Shown piece after piece: positions 50,052 through 59,319 of a stretch of DNA of 64,000 nucleotides. This DNA is from Erwinia_E haradaeae_C (GTDB taxonomy: Bacteria; Pseudomonadota; Gammaproteobacteria; Enterobacterales; Enterobacteriaceae). Position 1 is the first letter of the stretch. Every line of letters begins with the position of its first letter. A model generated the notes under the pieces. It was given only the letters and a program-made list of their open reading frames with translations, ran no database searches and was not told the origin of the DNA. The DNA lies in NCBI RefSeq assembly GCF_900698995.1, contig NZ_LR217735.1, positions 806,001 through 870,000 on the forward strand, read 5' to 3'. A program made the position numbers and the translations under genes.

Positions 50052-52061
50052 ATGTTAGGCAAGTTAACCCTAGATGCAATCCCATTCCATGAACCAATTA
50101 TCATGGTTACAGTTGCTGCTATTATTTGTATTGGTATTGCTATATCTGGGGTTATTACGTATTTTAGAAAATGGACATATTTATGGTCTGAATGGTTTAC
50201 CTCTGTAGATCATAAAAAGCTTGGCATAATGTATATTATTATGGGATTTGTAATGTTATTACGAGGTTTTGCTGATGCAATCATGATGCGCACTCAGCAG
50301 GTTATTGCCTCCTCTGGACAAGAAGGTTTTTTATCAGCTCACCACTATGATCAAATTTTTACCGCACATGGTGTGATTATGATTTTTTTTGTAGCCATGC
50401 CATTTGTAGTAGGTTTGATCAATATCATAGTACCACTACAGATTGGTGCAAGAGACGTAGCATTTCCATTCCTAAATAACCTGAGCTTTTGGTTAACAGC
50501 CGCAGGTGTTATTTTGATTAACTTATCACTAGGTCTTGGTGAATTCGCGCAAACAGGTTGGTTAGCTTATCCACCACTATCTGAACCTGAATATAATCCA
50601 GGAGTTGGCGTTGATTATTGGATATGGAGCTTGCAAATTTCTGGTCTTGCTACAACACTCACAGGAATAAACTTTATAGTCACAATTCTAAAGATGCGCA
50701 CAACAGGAATGACTATGTTTAAAATGCCGGTATTTACCTGGACATCTCTGTGTACTAGCGTTCTGATTGTAGCCGCATTCCCGGTGCTAACTGTGACACT
50801 TGCATTGCTCACTTTAGATCGCTACTTACACTTCCATTTCTTTAGTAATGAAATGGGCGGAAATATGATGATGTATGTTAATCTGATCTGGATTTGGGGT
50901 CATCCAGAAGTATATATCCTAGTTTTACCAGTCTTTGGAATATTTTCTGAAGTAGTGGCTACTTTTTCGCATAAAAGATTATTCGGTTACACATCACTAG
51001 TTTGGGCGACAATCGTCATTACAATTTTATCTTTTATTGTCTGGTTACACCATTTTTTCACGATGGGCGCAGGAGCAAATGTTAACGCTTTTTTTGGAAT
51101 TATGACGATGATTATCGCCATTCCTACTGGTGTAAAAATATTTAACTGGTTATTCACAATGTATCAAGGTCGAATTACACTACATCCAGCAATGCTATGG
51201 ACTATGGGTTTTTTAATTACTTTCTCTTTAGGAGGTATGGCAGGTGTTCTATTGGCCATACCTGGAGCAGATTTTGTTCTACATAATAGTTTATTTTTAG
51301 TAGCTCATTTTCATAACGTAATTATTGGTGGCGTAGTATTCGGGTGCTTTGCAGGCATAACCTACTGGTTTCCGAAAGCATTTGGATTTATTTTAGACGA
51401 AACTTGGGGGATTCGTGCATTTTGGTTCTGGATTGTCGGCTTCTTTTTTGCTTTTATGCCACTTTATGTCTTAGGTTTTATGGGAATGACACGTCGTCTT
51501 AGTCAGGATATCGATCCACAGTTTCATTCAATGTTAGTTGTTGCTGCAAGTGGTGCCGCCTTAATCAGCTGTGGTGTGATTTGTCAAATTATTCAATTTT
51601 ATGTTACGATACGTGATCGCGCCAAGAACCGTGATCTCACTGGTGATCCGTGGAATGGACGTACTTTAGAGTGGTCTACTTCATCACCAGCTCCATTTTA
51701 TAATTTTGCTGTTTTACCCAAAGTAGATACACGTGATGCTTTTTGGGCTATAAAAGAAAAAATGAACAGACAGAGTCAAAATAAGACCTTTGTGGCAAAA
51801 GTGGATTATATAGAAATTCATATGCCAAAAAATAGCAGCGCTGGAGTTATAATCGCATTTTTTAGTCTAATTTTTGGTTTTTCTATGATCTGGTATATTT
51901 GGTGGCTTGTTGTTATATCTTTATTAGCGATTCTCCTTTTTTGGGGGGCAAAAAGTTTTGATGATGACGCGCATTACTTGGTATCTATCGAAGAGATTTT
52001 AGCAACTGAAAATCATCATTTCGAGGAAAAAAAGCAAGATAGGATTAAAAATGTTAACTAA
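50052..52061 (+). CDS. cyoB: cytochrome bo3 ubiquinol oxidase subunit I
   Basis: Catalytic subunit with low-spin heme b and the heme o3-CuB centre where O2 is reduced. It is 669 residues (E. coli 663), about 15 membrane helices. Metal-site motifs are intact: HGVIMIFF, the cross-linked His-Tyr in WGHPEVYI, WLHHFFTMGAG, and AHFHNVIIGG. The frame has an ATG 15 nt upstream, but GAGGA fits the ATG at 50052 (MLGKLTLDAIPFHEP), which matches the family start. Its end overlaps cyoC. Confidence 0.97.
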   Translation: MLGKLTLDAIPFHEPIIMVTVAAIICIGIAISGVITYFRKWTYLWSEWFTSVDHKKLGIMYIIMGFVMLLRGFADAIMMRTQQVIASSGQEGFLSAHHYDQIFTAHGVIMIFFVAMPFVVGLINIIVPLQIGARDVAFPFLNNLSFWLTAAGVILINLSLGLGEFAQTGWLAYPPLSEPEYNPGVGVDYWIWSLQISGLATTLTGINFIVTILKMRTTGMTMFKMPVFTWTSLCTSVLIVAAFPVLTVTLALLTLDRYLHFHFFSNEMGGNMMMYVNLIWIWGHPEVYILVLPVFGIFSEVVATFSHKRLFGYTSLVWATIVITILSFIVWLHHFFTMGAGANVNAFFGIMTMIIAIPTGVKIFNWLFTMYQGRITLHPAMLWTMGFLITFSLGGMAGVLLAIPGADFVLHNSLFLVAHFHNVIIGGVVFGCFAGITYWFPKAFGFILDETWGIRAFWFWIVGFFFAFMPLYVLGFMGMTRRLSQDIDPQFHSMLVVAASGAALISCGVICQIIQFYVTIRDRAKNRDLTGDPWNGRTLEWSTSSPAPFYNFAVLPKVDTRDAFWAIKEKMNRQSQNKTFVAKVDYIEIHMPKNSSAGVIIAFFSLIFGFSMIWYIWWLVVISLLAILLFWGAKSFDDDAHYLVSIEEILATENHHFEEKKQDRIKNVN

Positions 52062-52638
52062 AGCCCTAATTAAAAACCAAAATATAGAAACACAAAAAAT
52101 ATTTGGGTTCTGGCTATATTTAATGAGTGACTGCATAATTTTTGCAACACTATTTGCTACATATGGCGTCATCGTCAATAATGTCGCTAATGGACCTACA
52201 GGTAAGGATTTTTTTAACCTACAATGCGTATTGCTTGAAACTATCCTTCTTTTATTGAGTTCTGTAATGCATGGTTTAGCTATTATTCAAATGAATTTAG
52301 GACGAAAAAATTCAGTAGTAGGCTATCTAGTACTAACTTTTTTATTTTCTGTTGGGTTTATTAGCATAGAGAGTGCTGAATTTTTAGATCTTTTTAACAG
52401 AGGCATCACCCCTCATCTTAGTGGATTCTTATCTGGATTTTTTACTCTAGTTGGTGCGCATGGCTTGCATGTAATTTTTGGTATGCTCTGGATGCTTCTA
52501 TTGATATCGCAAATAATCAGCAAAGGTTTAACCAAAGTCAATCGTATACGTCTTACATGTCTAAGCCTTTTTTGGCACTTCCTAGATATTGTATGGATTT
52601 GTGTATTCACTATTGTATATCTTATAGGGGAGGTTTAA
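52051..52638 (+). CDS. cyoC: cytochrome bo3 ubiquinol oxidase subunit III
   Basis: Five-helix membrane subunit that stabilises the oxidase. It is 195 residues (E. coli 204), with a shorter N terminus that lacks the His-rich stretch of E. coli. Conserved segments are KIFGFWLYLMSDCIIFATLFATY, GAHGLHVIFGMLWM and LFWHFLDIVWICVFTIVYL. The E. coli motif EFHHL has become EFLDL. It overlaps cyoB by 11 bp and shares TAATG with cyoD. Confidence 0.94.
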   Translation: MLTKALIKNQNIETQKIFGFWLYLMSDCIIFATLFATYGVIVNNVANGPTGKDFFNLQCVLLETILLLLSSVMHGLAIIQMNLGRKNSVVGYLVLTFLFSVGFISIESAEFLDLFNRGITPHLSGFLSGFFTLVGAHGLHVIFGMLWMLLLISQIISKGLTKVNRIRLTCLSLFWHFLDIVWICVFTIVYLIGEV

Positions 52639-52967
52639 TGAGATATCCGATAAAAAAAAATAGTGATACCTGTGCTAACCTTAAAACTTATCTAAGAGGT
52701 TTTATTTTTTCTGTTATTTTAACTGTTATTCCATTTTGGATGGTTATAACTAAAACAGGGTCAAAAAACGCAATCTTATCTCTCGTAATAATCTGTGCAA
52801 TTATTCAAGTTTTTGTGCATTTGATATATTTTTTGCATTTAAACAGAAAATCAGAAGAAGGATGGAACTTAATTGCTCTTCTATTTTCAGCACTGATCGT
52901 TCTTATTATAATTATTGGCTCGCTATGGATTATGTGGAATCTCAATTGCAATATGATGGACTCTTAG
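52638..52967 (+). CDS. cyoD: cytochrome bo3 ubiquinol oxidase subunit IV
   Basis: Small three-helix accessory subunit needed for oxidase assembly. It is 109 residues, the same as E. coli, with ILTVIPFWMVIT, VHLIYFLHLN, EEGWNLIALLF and SLWIMWNLNCNMM. The frame runs back into cyoC, but GGGGAGG and the TAATG junction fix the start at 52638. Codons 5-8 contain a run of nine A that keeps the frame. Confidence 0.94.
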   Translation: MRYPIKKNSDTCANLKTYLRGFIFSVILTVIPFWMVITKTGSKNAILSLVIICAIIQVFVHLIYFLHLNRKSEEGWNLIALLFSALIVLIIIIGSLWIMWNLNCNMMDS

Positions 52968-52968
52968 T

Positions 52969-53889
52969 TTGAAATTGAAATACTATGAGATCATAGATCA
53001 CTTGACTGCTAGATATATACAGGTAACTAAGCCAGGTATTGTTTGTGGAAATTTAATTTCTGTCATTGGAGGTTTTTTACTTTCCTCTCAAGATAACATT
53101 AATTACGTATTACTTCTTTTTACTGTTTTAGGCGTCGGGCTAGTAATTGCATCTAGCTGTGTATATAATAACTTTATAGATCGTGATATTGATAAAAAAA
53201 CCAATCGAACTAAAAATCGAGTATTAGCTCAAGGATTAATCTCTGCAAAATGCAGCCTGATTTATGCGACTATATTAGGAATCATTGGTTTTACTATATT
53301 ATATGTAGCAGTCAATTTTCTTTCGATGTTAATCGCTGCTATAGGCATGATAATCTATGTTGGTGTGTATAGTTTATATATGAAACGTAATTCCATTCAT
53401 AGTACGTTAGTTGGAAGCCTTTCTGGTGCGACGCCACCAATAATTGGTTATTGTGCAATCTCTGGCCAACTACAGCCAGGCGCACTCATACTACTTATTA
53501 TCTTTAGTTTGTGGCAGATTCCACATTCTTACGCCATAGCTATATATCAACTTCAGGATTATCAGTTAGCTAATATTCCTATTATGCCAGCAGTTAAAGG
53601 TATTTTTGCAACAAAAAATTATATCATTTTATATATTATATTATTTATTGTGGCAACTCTAATGTTAAAAATTTTTGGTTACACTGGATATAAATATCTA
53701 GCGGTGGTTTCTACAGTAAATGCTTGGTGGTTGATGACGGCTATATCAGGTTATTGGACAAAAAATAATTTTATGTGGGCTCGTAAACTGTTTCTTATTT
53801 CAATTGTAGTCATGATAACTTTAAGTATTATGATGTCTGTTGATGTAATAAAATTAAATCTAAAACTTACACCAATACTTCTAAGTTAA
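52969..53889 (+). CDS. cyoE: protoheme IX farnesyltransferase (heme O synthase)
   Basis: UbiA-family membrane prenyltransferase that makes heme O for CyoB from heme B and farnesyl diphosphate. It is 306 residues (E. coli 296), about nine helices, with the Asp-rich motif NNFIDRDIDKKTNRTKNR and the second site DYQLANIPIMPAVKG. The start appears to be TTG one base after the cyoD stop, giving about 12 extra N-terminal residues before YIQVTKPGI; no ATG is available nearer. Last gene of the oxidase operon. Confidence 0.93.
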   Translation: MKLKYYEIIDHLTARYIQVTKPGIVCGNLISVIGGFLLSSQDNINYVLLLFTVLGVGLVIASSCVYNNFIDRDIDKKTNRTKNRVLAQGLISAKCSLIYATILGIIGFTILYVAVNFLSMLIAAIGMIIYVGVYSLYMKRNSIHSTLVGSLSGATPPIIGYCAISGQLQPGALILLIIFSLWQIPHSYAIAIYQLQDYQLANIPIMPAVKGIFATKNYIILYIILFIVATLMLKIFGYTGYKYLAVVSTVNAWWLMTAISGYWTKNNFMWARKLFLISIVVMITLSIMMSVDVIKLNLKLTPILLS

Positions 53890-53903
53890 AACTTAGAAGT
53901 ATT
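53874..53903 (+). terminator. perfect 14-bp hairpin at the cyoE stop codon
   Basis: AATACTTCTAAGTT and AACTTAGAAGTATT are separated by 2 nt, with the cyoE stop codon at the hairpin centre. It is followed by ATCTTAT, not a clean U-run. It may end or stabilise the cyoABCDE transcript ahead of yajR. Confidence 0.5.
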
Positions 53904-54008
53904 ATCTTATATGCAACAAAGAACAACAATATGTTATTATTCTATTTTGTATCCTTTTCTAACATAACTAATTATATGAGCACGTGATCACTATAGAGAT
54001 TAAAAAGC

Positions 54009-55427
54009 ATGGCTAATAATCAAATGACTTTAGTTGAAAAAAATGCGAGCTGGGGTCTTGGGGTTGTTTTTTCATTACGAATGTTAGGACTCTTTATGGT
54101 TCTACCTATTCTCACAACTTATGGAGACACCTTAAATGGAGCCAATGAAACATTAACGGGGTTAGCGATTGGTATATACGGCATCACTCAAGCTTTTTTT
54201 CAAATTCCTTTCGGTTTACTTTCTGATCGATTTGGGCGAAAACCATTAATTATCAGCGGTCTATCTATCTTTACCATTGGTAGCATAATTGCCGCCATAA
54301 CACACTCTATATGGGGCGTTATTTTCGGACGTGCTTTGCAAGGAGCTGGTGCAATATCTGGAACAATTATGGCGCTTTTGTCTGATCTTCTAAGTGAAGA
54401 AAACTATACTAAGGTCATCACTTTTCTCGGAATTAGTTTTGGCATTACCTTCTCTCTCGCTATAGTGCTTGGACCTGTTATTACGCAAGCGCTTGGCCTC
54501 CAAGAACTCTTTTGGATAATTGCGATACTAACCATAATTAGTATAACAATTATGCGATTTATTGTACCATCACCTTCAAAATGCACATTAAATCGCGAAT
54601 CCTCACTAGTAACAAGTAGTATACGTCATGTTATTAGCAACGTTCATCTTATGAAGCTAAATGTTAGTGTTTTCTTTTTGCATGCTCTGCTAATGTCAAA
54701 CTTCCTTGGAATACCTAAAAAATTTATAAAATCAGGATTATCTGCCGATGAACACTGGAAAATATACTTATTTACAATGTTAATAGCCTTAGCTATTACA
54801 GCGCCGTTACTAATCTATGCCGAACGAAAGCGTCAAATGAAAAAAGTTTTCATCTTGTCTATAGGATGCGTCTTAGGAGTTGAGAGCATTTTTTGGATAA
54901 TAGAGCGCCCAATATGGCCGCTAATCGCTAGTCTTCAGATATTCTTTATTAGTTTTACTTTAATGGAGGCAATCTTACCTTCATTTATTAGTAAACAATC
55001 TCCTGCTGGGTATAAAGGAACAGCCATGGGAGTATATACTACTAGTCAGTGCATTGGTGTAGCAACTGGAGGTTTCGTAAGCGGATGGGTATTAGATAAT
55101 ATGGGTAGTAATATCCTATTCTTGTCTAACATGCTCATGACATTATCTTGGTTTATATTAAGCCTAAATATAAGTGAACCGCGTTATCTTAGCACTTTAC
55201 GTTTTCACCTTAAAATTAAAGATTTCATGCAAGATCCCATGCAATTGCAACAATTTTTACAAAAGCAAGATGGTATATTTGATGCTTGGGTATTACCTCA
55301 AGAAGAAAGCATTTATGTAAAAATTGATCTCAAAATCACCAATCGAAGCGCAATAGAACAAACAATTTCACAACTAAAAATAAAAAGTATTATACATCAC
55401 CCCGTCCAACCTAACAACTCCAAATAA
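54009..55427 (+). CDS. yajR: MFS transporter YajR
   Basis: Major-facilitator exporter of unknown substrate, inner membrane. It is 472 residues (E. coli 454), twelve helices with motif A GLLSDRFGRKP after helix 2, followed by the cytosolic C-terminal ferredoxin-like YAM domain (about 395-465, including SIYVKIDLKITNRSAIEQTI). ATG start. It follows cyoE as in E. coli, about 120 bp away. Confidence 0.94.
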   Translation: MANNQMTLVEKNASWGLGVVFSLRMLGLFMVLPILTTYGDTLNGANETLTGLAIGIYGITQAFFQIPFGLLSDRFGRKPLIISGLSIFTIGSIIAAITHSIWGVIFGRALQGAGAISGTIMALLSDLLSEENYTKVITFLGISFGITFSLAIVLGPVITQALGLQELFWIIAILTIISITIMRFIVPSPSKCTLNRESSLVTSSIRHVISNVHLMKLNVSVFFLHALLMSNFLGIPKKFIKSGLSADEHWKIYLFTMLIALAITAPLLIYAERKRQMKKVFILSIGCVLGVESIFWIIERPIWPLIASLQIFFISFTLMEAILPSFISKQSPAGYKGTAMGVYTTSQCIGVATGGFVSGWVLDNMGSNILFLSNMLMTLSWFILSLNISEPRYLSTLRFHLKIKDFMQDPMQLQQFLQKQDGIFDAWVLPQEESIYVKIDLKITNRSAIEQTISQLKIKSIIHHPVQPNNSK

Positions 55428-56034
55428 AAAATTGTTTACTGTTAGATAAAAATTGTTCTATCTAAAATTCAAAGCCTATAATAATTAAGCCTCAATTTTA
55501 ATTGTATGTGCCTGGAGCTATTAATTGATAATCTTAGTATCTAGTGATAATCTTAACTGATAGAAACCTAAAAAAATTAAACAACAATATAATAATTTAT
55601 ATCTTATGATATTGAATGTTTTACAATATTAAAGTATTCGAGATACTCGAACAATTTTTTATTATTTTTAATAAAAATAAAAATTATTAGTAAACATATA
55701 ACTTAGACTCATAGTCACAAGTTTTTATGCATTATAAGTTTTTATATCTATAATGTAGATATCATTATTAAATCTAAAAAAAAGGTAACGTATTATATAA
55801 TATAATTATATTAAAAATATAATCTGGTAATTTTGTATAATCTCATACAAACGTAAATTACGCTTTACAACAAATCTGCTTCTTTTAGTTCTACTAATAA
55901 ATCTATTGAAAGTATTTTAAATAATAACAAATAGTATCTTACTATTCAGAACATTAATCATTTTAGATTAATCTGATTACAACACAATATAATTTAAATA
56001 GTTTAAATTGTAGATAAATTAAGGAGAGTATGCA
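55428..56034. other. gene-free gap between yajR and mdh
   Basis: About 610 bp. TGATAATCTTA occurs twice near 55527-55557. TATAAT at 55988-55993 is a possible -10 box for mdh, without a convincing -35. Confidence 0.4.
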
Positions 56035-56973
56035 ATGAAAGTAACAATTCTTGGTGCAGCAGGCGGTATTGGTCAAGCTCTGTCTTTATTGCTCAAGACA
56101 CGTCTCCCAAAGGGGTCTCAATTATCTTTATTTGATGTTTCGCCAATTACTCCAGGTATTGCAGTTGATTTAAGTCATATACCTACTGCTGTTGAAATCA
56201 CAGGATTTACAGAAGATAATATTGCTTTAGCGATAAAAGATGCTGAAATAGTACTAGTCTCAGCTGGCTTTGCACGTAAACCTGGTATGGATCGATCCGA
56301 TCTTCTGCATGTAAATGCAGGGATTATTAAAAATCTAATATCTCAAATAGCTATCAATAGTTCACATGCCATGATAGGAATCATAACTAACCCAATTAAT
56401 ACTATTGTTCCTATAGCTGCCCAGGTACTAAAAAAAATTGGAGTTTATAACAGAAAAAAACTCTTTGGTATTACTACTTTAGATATTATCCGAACTAATA
56501 CTTTTCTTGCTTCATTGACTGGCCAACAACCAGAATCGTTCAACATTCCAGTTATTGGAGGTCACTCAGGTTCTACTATTCTGCCTCTCTTATCTCAAAC
56601 TGAGAATAATATTCAATTAACTGAAAAAGACATTTACAATCTTACAAAATGCATTCAAAATGCAGGCACAACAGTGCTTGAATCAAAGTCTGGTGGCGGC
56701 TCTGCTACTCTTTCAATGGCATATGCAGCAACAAGTTTTTGTCTTTCGCTTGTGCGCGCCTTAAAAGGAGAAAGTAACATAATAGAATGCGCATATGTTG
56801 AAGGACCAGGGGAGTATGCTAAATTCTTCTCGCAGCCCCTTGTTTTGGGCAGGCATGGAATCACTAAGTATTGCTCAGTTCAGAATCTTAGTAAATTTGA
56901 AAAACATGCACTCATTAATATGCTTGATCAACTAAAGCATGATATTCAACTAGGAGAAGATCTTGCGAGATAA
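56035..56973 (+). CDS. mdh: malate dehydrogenase
   Basis: NAD-dependent interconversion of malate and oxaloacetate. It is 312 residues, the same as E. coli, with the dinucleotide motif GAAGGIGQALSLLL, substrate arginines in GFARKPGMDRSDLL, the Asp-Arg segment TTLDIIRTNTF, and catalytic His in VIGGHSGSTILPL (about 177). ATG start with AAGGAG 10 nt upstream. It stands alone. Confidence 0.97.
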   Translation: MKVTILGAAGGIGQALSLLLKTRLPKGSQLSLFDVSPITPGIAVDLSHIPTAVEITGFTEDNIALAIKDAEIVLVSAGFARKPGMDRSDLLHVNAGIIKNLISQIAINSSHAMIGIITNPINTIVPIAAQVLKKIGVYNRKKLFGITTLDIIRTNTFLASLTGQQPESFNIPVIGGHSGSTILPLLSQTENNIQLTEKDIYNLTKCIQNAGTTVLESKSGGGSATLSMAYAATSFCLSLVRALKGESNIIECAYVEGPGEYAKFFSQPLVLGRHGITKYCSVQNLSKFEKHALINMLDQLKHDIQLGEDLAR

Positions 56974-57182
56974 TCTTTAAGATACTGCACGCCATCAATT
57001 GATATTGATAGTAGATGCTAAGAATACAATATATTATCATGGAATAATGTAAATATCACAACCAAGACTGATGAGTAAACTAGAACAACAGCTCTCCAAT
57101 AGGATATGTTATATTACTGATTATGGTGCTAGAATGGTATATATGCATAAATTAAACATCTTATATCACTTGATGAAATATT

Positions 57183-57371
57183 ATGGATCCTAATTTTCTA
57201 GATATCCTTGCTTGCCCTCATTGTTATCAAAGGTTAGAGCTATATAGTAATCAAAATGGCTTAGAACTTATCTGTCAGATAGACCAATTAATCTATCCGA
57301 TCCAAGATGGAATTCCAGTTTTATTAAAAAAAACCGCTCGTCATTTAGACTCAAAGGAGAAAAATTCATGA
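57183..57371 (+). CDS. ycaR: Trm112-like small protein YcaR
   Basis: Small zinc-ribbon-like protein of 62 residues (E. coli YcaR 60) with CPHC at 11-14, a third Cys at 31 and the typical ending QDGIPVLL. Biochemical role is unsettled; the family (UPF0434/Trm112-like) often accompanies methyltransferases or lies beside kdsB. It overlaps kdsB by ATGA, the enterobacterial arrangement. Confidence 0.93.
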   Translation: MDPNFLDILACPHCYQRLELYSNQNGLELICQIDQLIYPIQDGIPVLLKKTARHLDSKEKNS

Positions 57372-58117
57372 ATTTTATAACTATCATTCCAGCACGTTTT
57401 TCTTCTGAACGCATGCCAGGAAAGCCACTATTAAAATTACATGGACAACCGATGATTCTACATGTTGTAGAAAAAGCACTTAAATCTGGCGCACAAAAAG
57501 TTATTGTTGCAACTGATCATTCTGAAATAGCTAACGTAGTACGTTCTGCTAATATTGATGTTTTGATAACAAAAAAAAATCATCAGTCTGGAACGGAACG
57601 CCTATCCGAAGTAATTGAACACTATCAATTCCCTAATAAAACGGTAATCGTCAACGTTCAGGGTGATGAGCCTATGATACCCCCTATTTTTATACAACAG
57701 GTAGCACAAAACCTATCCTGTTACAACGTAAATATAGCTACATTAGCAACACCAATACATTCTTTACAAGAAGCACAAAATTCAAACTTAGTAAAAGTAG
57801 TCCGAGATATCCACGGTTATGCACTATATTTTTCTCGTGCAATGATCCCTTGGAGTAATGCAGACAATTCAATTACAAAAAATAACATCTACAACAGCTC
57901 ACTTCTTCGTCATATCGGTATCTATAGCTATTATGCTGGCTTTATTCGCCGTTATGTTACTTGGCAATCCACTTTTTTAGAAAAGCAAGAATCTTTAGAG
58001 CAACTACGTGTATTATGGTATGGTGAAAAAATACACGTTGATATTATAAATACGCATCTTGCAAAGAGTATAGATACGCCAGAAGACTTGTTGCAACTTA
58101 ACAAAATAATAACATAG
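57368..58117 (+). CDS. kdsB: CMP-Kdo synthetase (3-deoxy-manno-octulosonate cytidylyltransferase)
   Basis: Activates Kdo with CTP for addition to lipid A. It is 249 residues (E. coli 248), with IIPARFSSERMPGKPL, HQSGTERLSEV, the metal site VQGDEPMI, ALYFSRAMIPW and EQLRVLWYGEKIHV. ATG overlaps the ycaR stop. A run of nine A at 57571-57579 lies in frame. Its retention implies that the cell still makes at least a Kdo-lipid A core. Confidence 0.96.
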   Translation: MNFITIIPARFSSERMPGKPLLKLHGQPMILHVVEKALKSGAQKVIVATDHSEIANVVRSANIDVLITKKNHQSGTERLSEVIEHYQFPNKTVIVNVQGDEPMIPPIFIQQVAQNLSCYNVNIATLATPIHSLQEAQNSNLVKVVRDIHGYALYFSRAMIPWSNADNSITKNNIYNSSLLRHIGIYSYYAGFIRRYVTWQSTFLEKQESLEQLRVLWYGEKIHVDIINTHLAKSIDTPEDLLQLNKIIT

Positions 58118-58499
58118 TTTTATTAAAAATAAAATTATTGATCTATCAAATATTTTAAATACTATTTTAAAAAATTTACTATTTTTATGATATATATTAA
58201 AAATTTAATAGATTTTAATATATAAAAAACCTAGCATTAAACATTTTTGTATAGAATCAGAAGCCGAATACTTAGGATCTATTTTATATTTTATAATCTT
58301 AAATTAATTACCCACATAATATCTCTTTTTAAAATATACAAAAATATATTAATCTAACAACTATACATTAGAGATAGCATGTAAATATATATTACAAAAT
58401 TTTTATTTTTAAGCGCCTCCTTGTGATCATTATCCTACCTCACGAGATTTCAGCATAAATAAATCCCCCTTCTATCCATCTATGTTGGCATAATCTCTA
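58118..58499. other. gene-free gap with stray translation signals
   Basis: About 380 bp between two convergent genes. The part at 58410-58500 is less AT-rich. On the minus strand it has AAGGGGGAT before an ATG at 58456 opening an 8-codon frame, whose stop overlaps (TAATG) a second ATG at 58430 opening a 12-codon frame containing AAGGAGG. This may be the eroded start of former genes. Confidence 0.4.
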
Positions 58500-58718
58500 T
58501 TATTGATATTGCCTGCCTAACCGTTGCTTCATTTCTCTCTGATATTTATTATAATCATCTCCGCACTCTGCTGAACAAAATGCTGTTCCTACAACAACAT
58601 CCTCATCTTTGCACCAAATACATTTTCCGTCCGGACTTTGCAAGCTTTTTTCTCGGGATGATAGTGCTGCGTTAATAATATCTTGCTCGCGCTTTTGAGC
58701 CAAATCTGCTTCATCCAT
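58500..58718 (-). CDS. small zinc-finger protein, TraR/DksA-like
   Basis: A 72-residue protein. An N-terminal helix of the TraR type (MDEADLAQKREQDIINAAL) is followed by a Cys4 site, CIWC at 33-36 and CSAEC at 48-52, then a basic tail (YQREMKQRLGRQ). The N-terminal half resembles phage/plasmid TraR-like DksA relatives; the second half, with FCSAECGDDY, looks more like a generic short zinc ribbon. AGGAG lies 6 nt before the ATG at 58718. If TraR-like, it could act at the RNA polymerase secondary channel; I cannot assign a name or prove that function. Confidence 0.75.
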   Translation of the reverse strand: MDEADLAQKREQDIINAALSSREKSLQSPDGKCIWCKDEDVVVGTAFCSAECGDDYNKYQREMKQRLGRQYQ

Positions 58719-59319
58719 TATCAACTCCTACATAAGTTTTACATCTTAGGATTGTGCCAACTTTTTTTAAAACCAATACATTATACGCATAACCTCCTAT
58801 ATTTAAAAACAATGCCTGTATATTTTAAATAAAGTTAGGTAAACCTTACTAAAAAAATATTATTTGTAATATTTAATGCTATAAAAGAGCATAATCCTGT
58901 CAAGTAAAGACCCTTAATATCTATTGATAAATACTTAGTACACTTAATATAAATAATTATAATATATAGAGTTCTAGAAGATATGAATCTTTATTCAAAT
59001 ACTAAAAAAATTAAATACTCAGAACTCTTAATAGCATCTTTTATATATTAAATTCTACCCTTAATAGAATTAATAAATACTACATAGCGCTTAATGCAAA
59101 TCAAACCTACATATTTATACAAAATATTTACTAGTAAGTTTCACTATACTAGCGAATACTATTTATTAATTTAAGAATTAATATATAAATTTTTATTACT
59201 ATTCAGATAGAGAAATCTGATAATTTTCTAAAGGTGCTTATCACACCTTGTGTGATAAGCTTATATTAATCACACTCATTCTATTTTATTATTTAATACT
59301 TACGGAGATTATAACACTT
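58719..59319. other. gene-free region upstream of suhB
   Basis: About 600 bp between the divergent zinc-finger gene and suhB. It is A/T-rich apart from the strong hairpin at 59236-59260. Confidence 0.45.
59236..59260 (+). repeat. perfect 11-bp hairpin in the suhB leader
   Basis: GCTTATCACAC-CTT-GTGTGATAAGC, centred about 72 bp before the suhB start. No U-run follows. It may be an operator dyad or an RNA leader hairpin; E. coli suhB is itself controlled through its leader. Confidence 0.6.
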
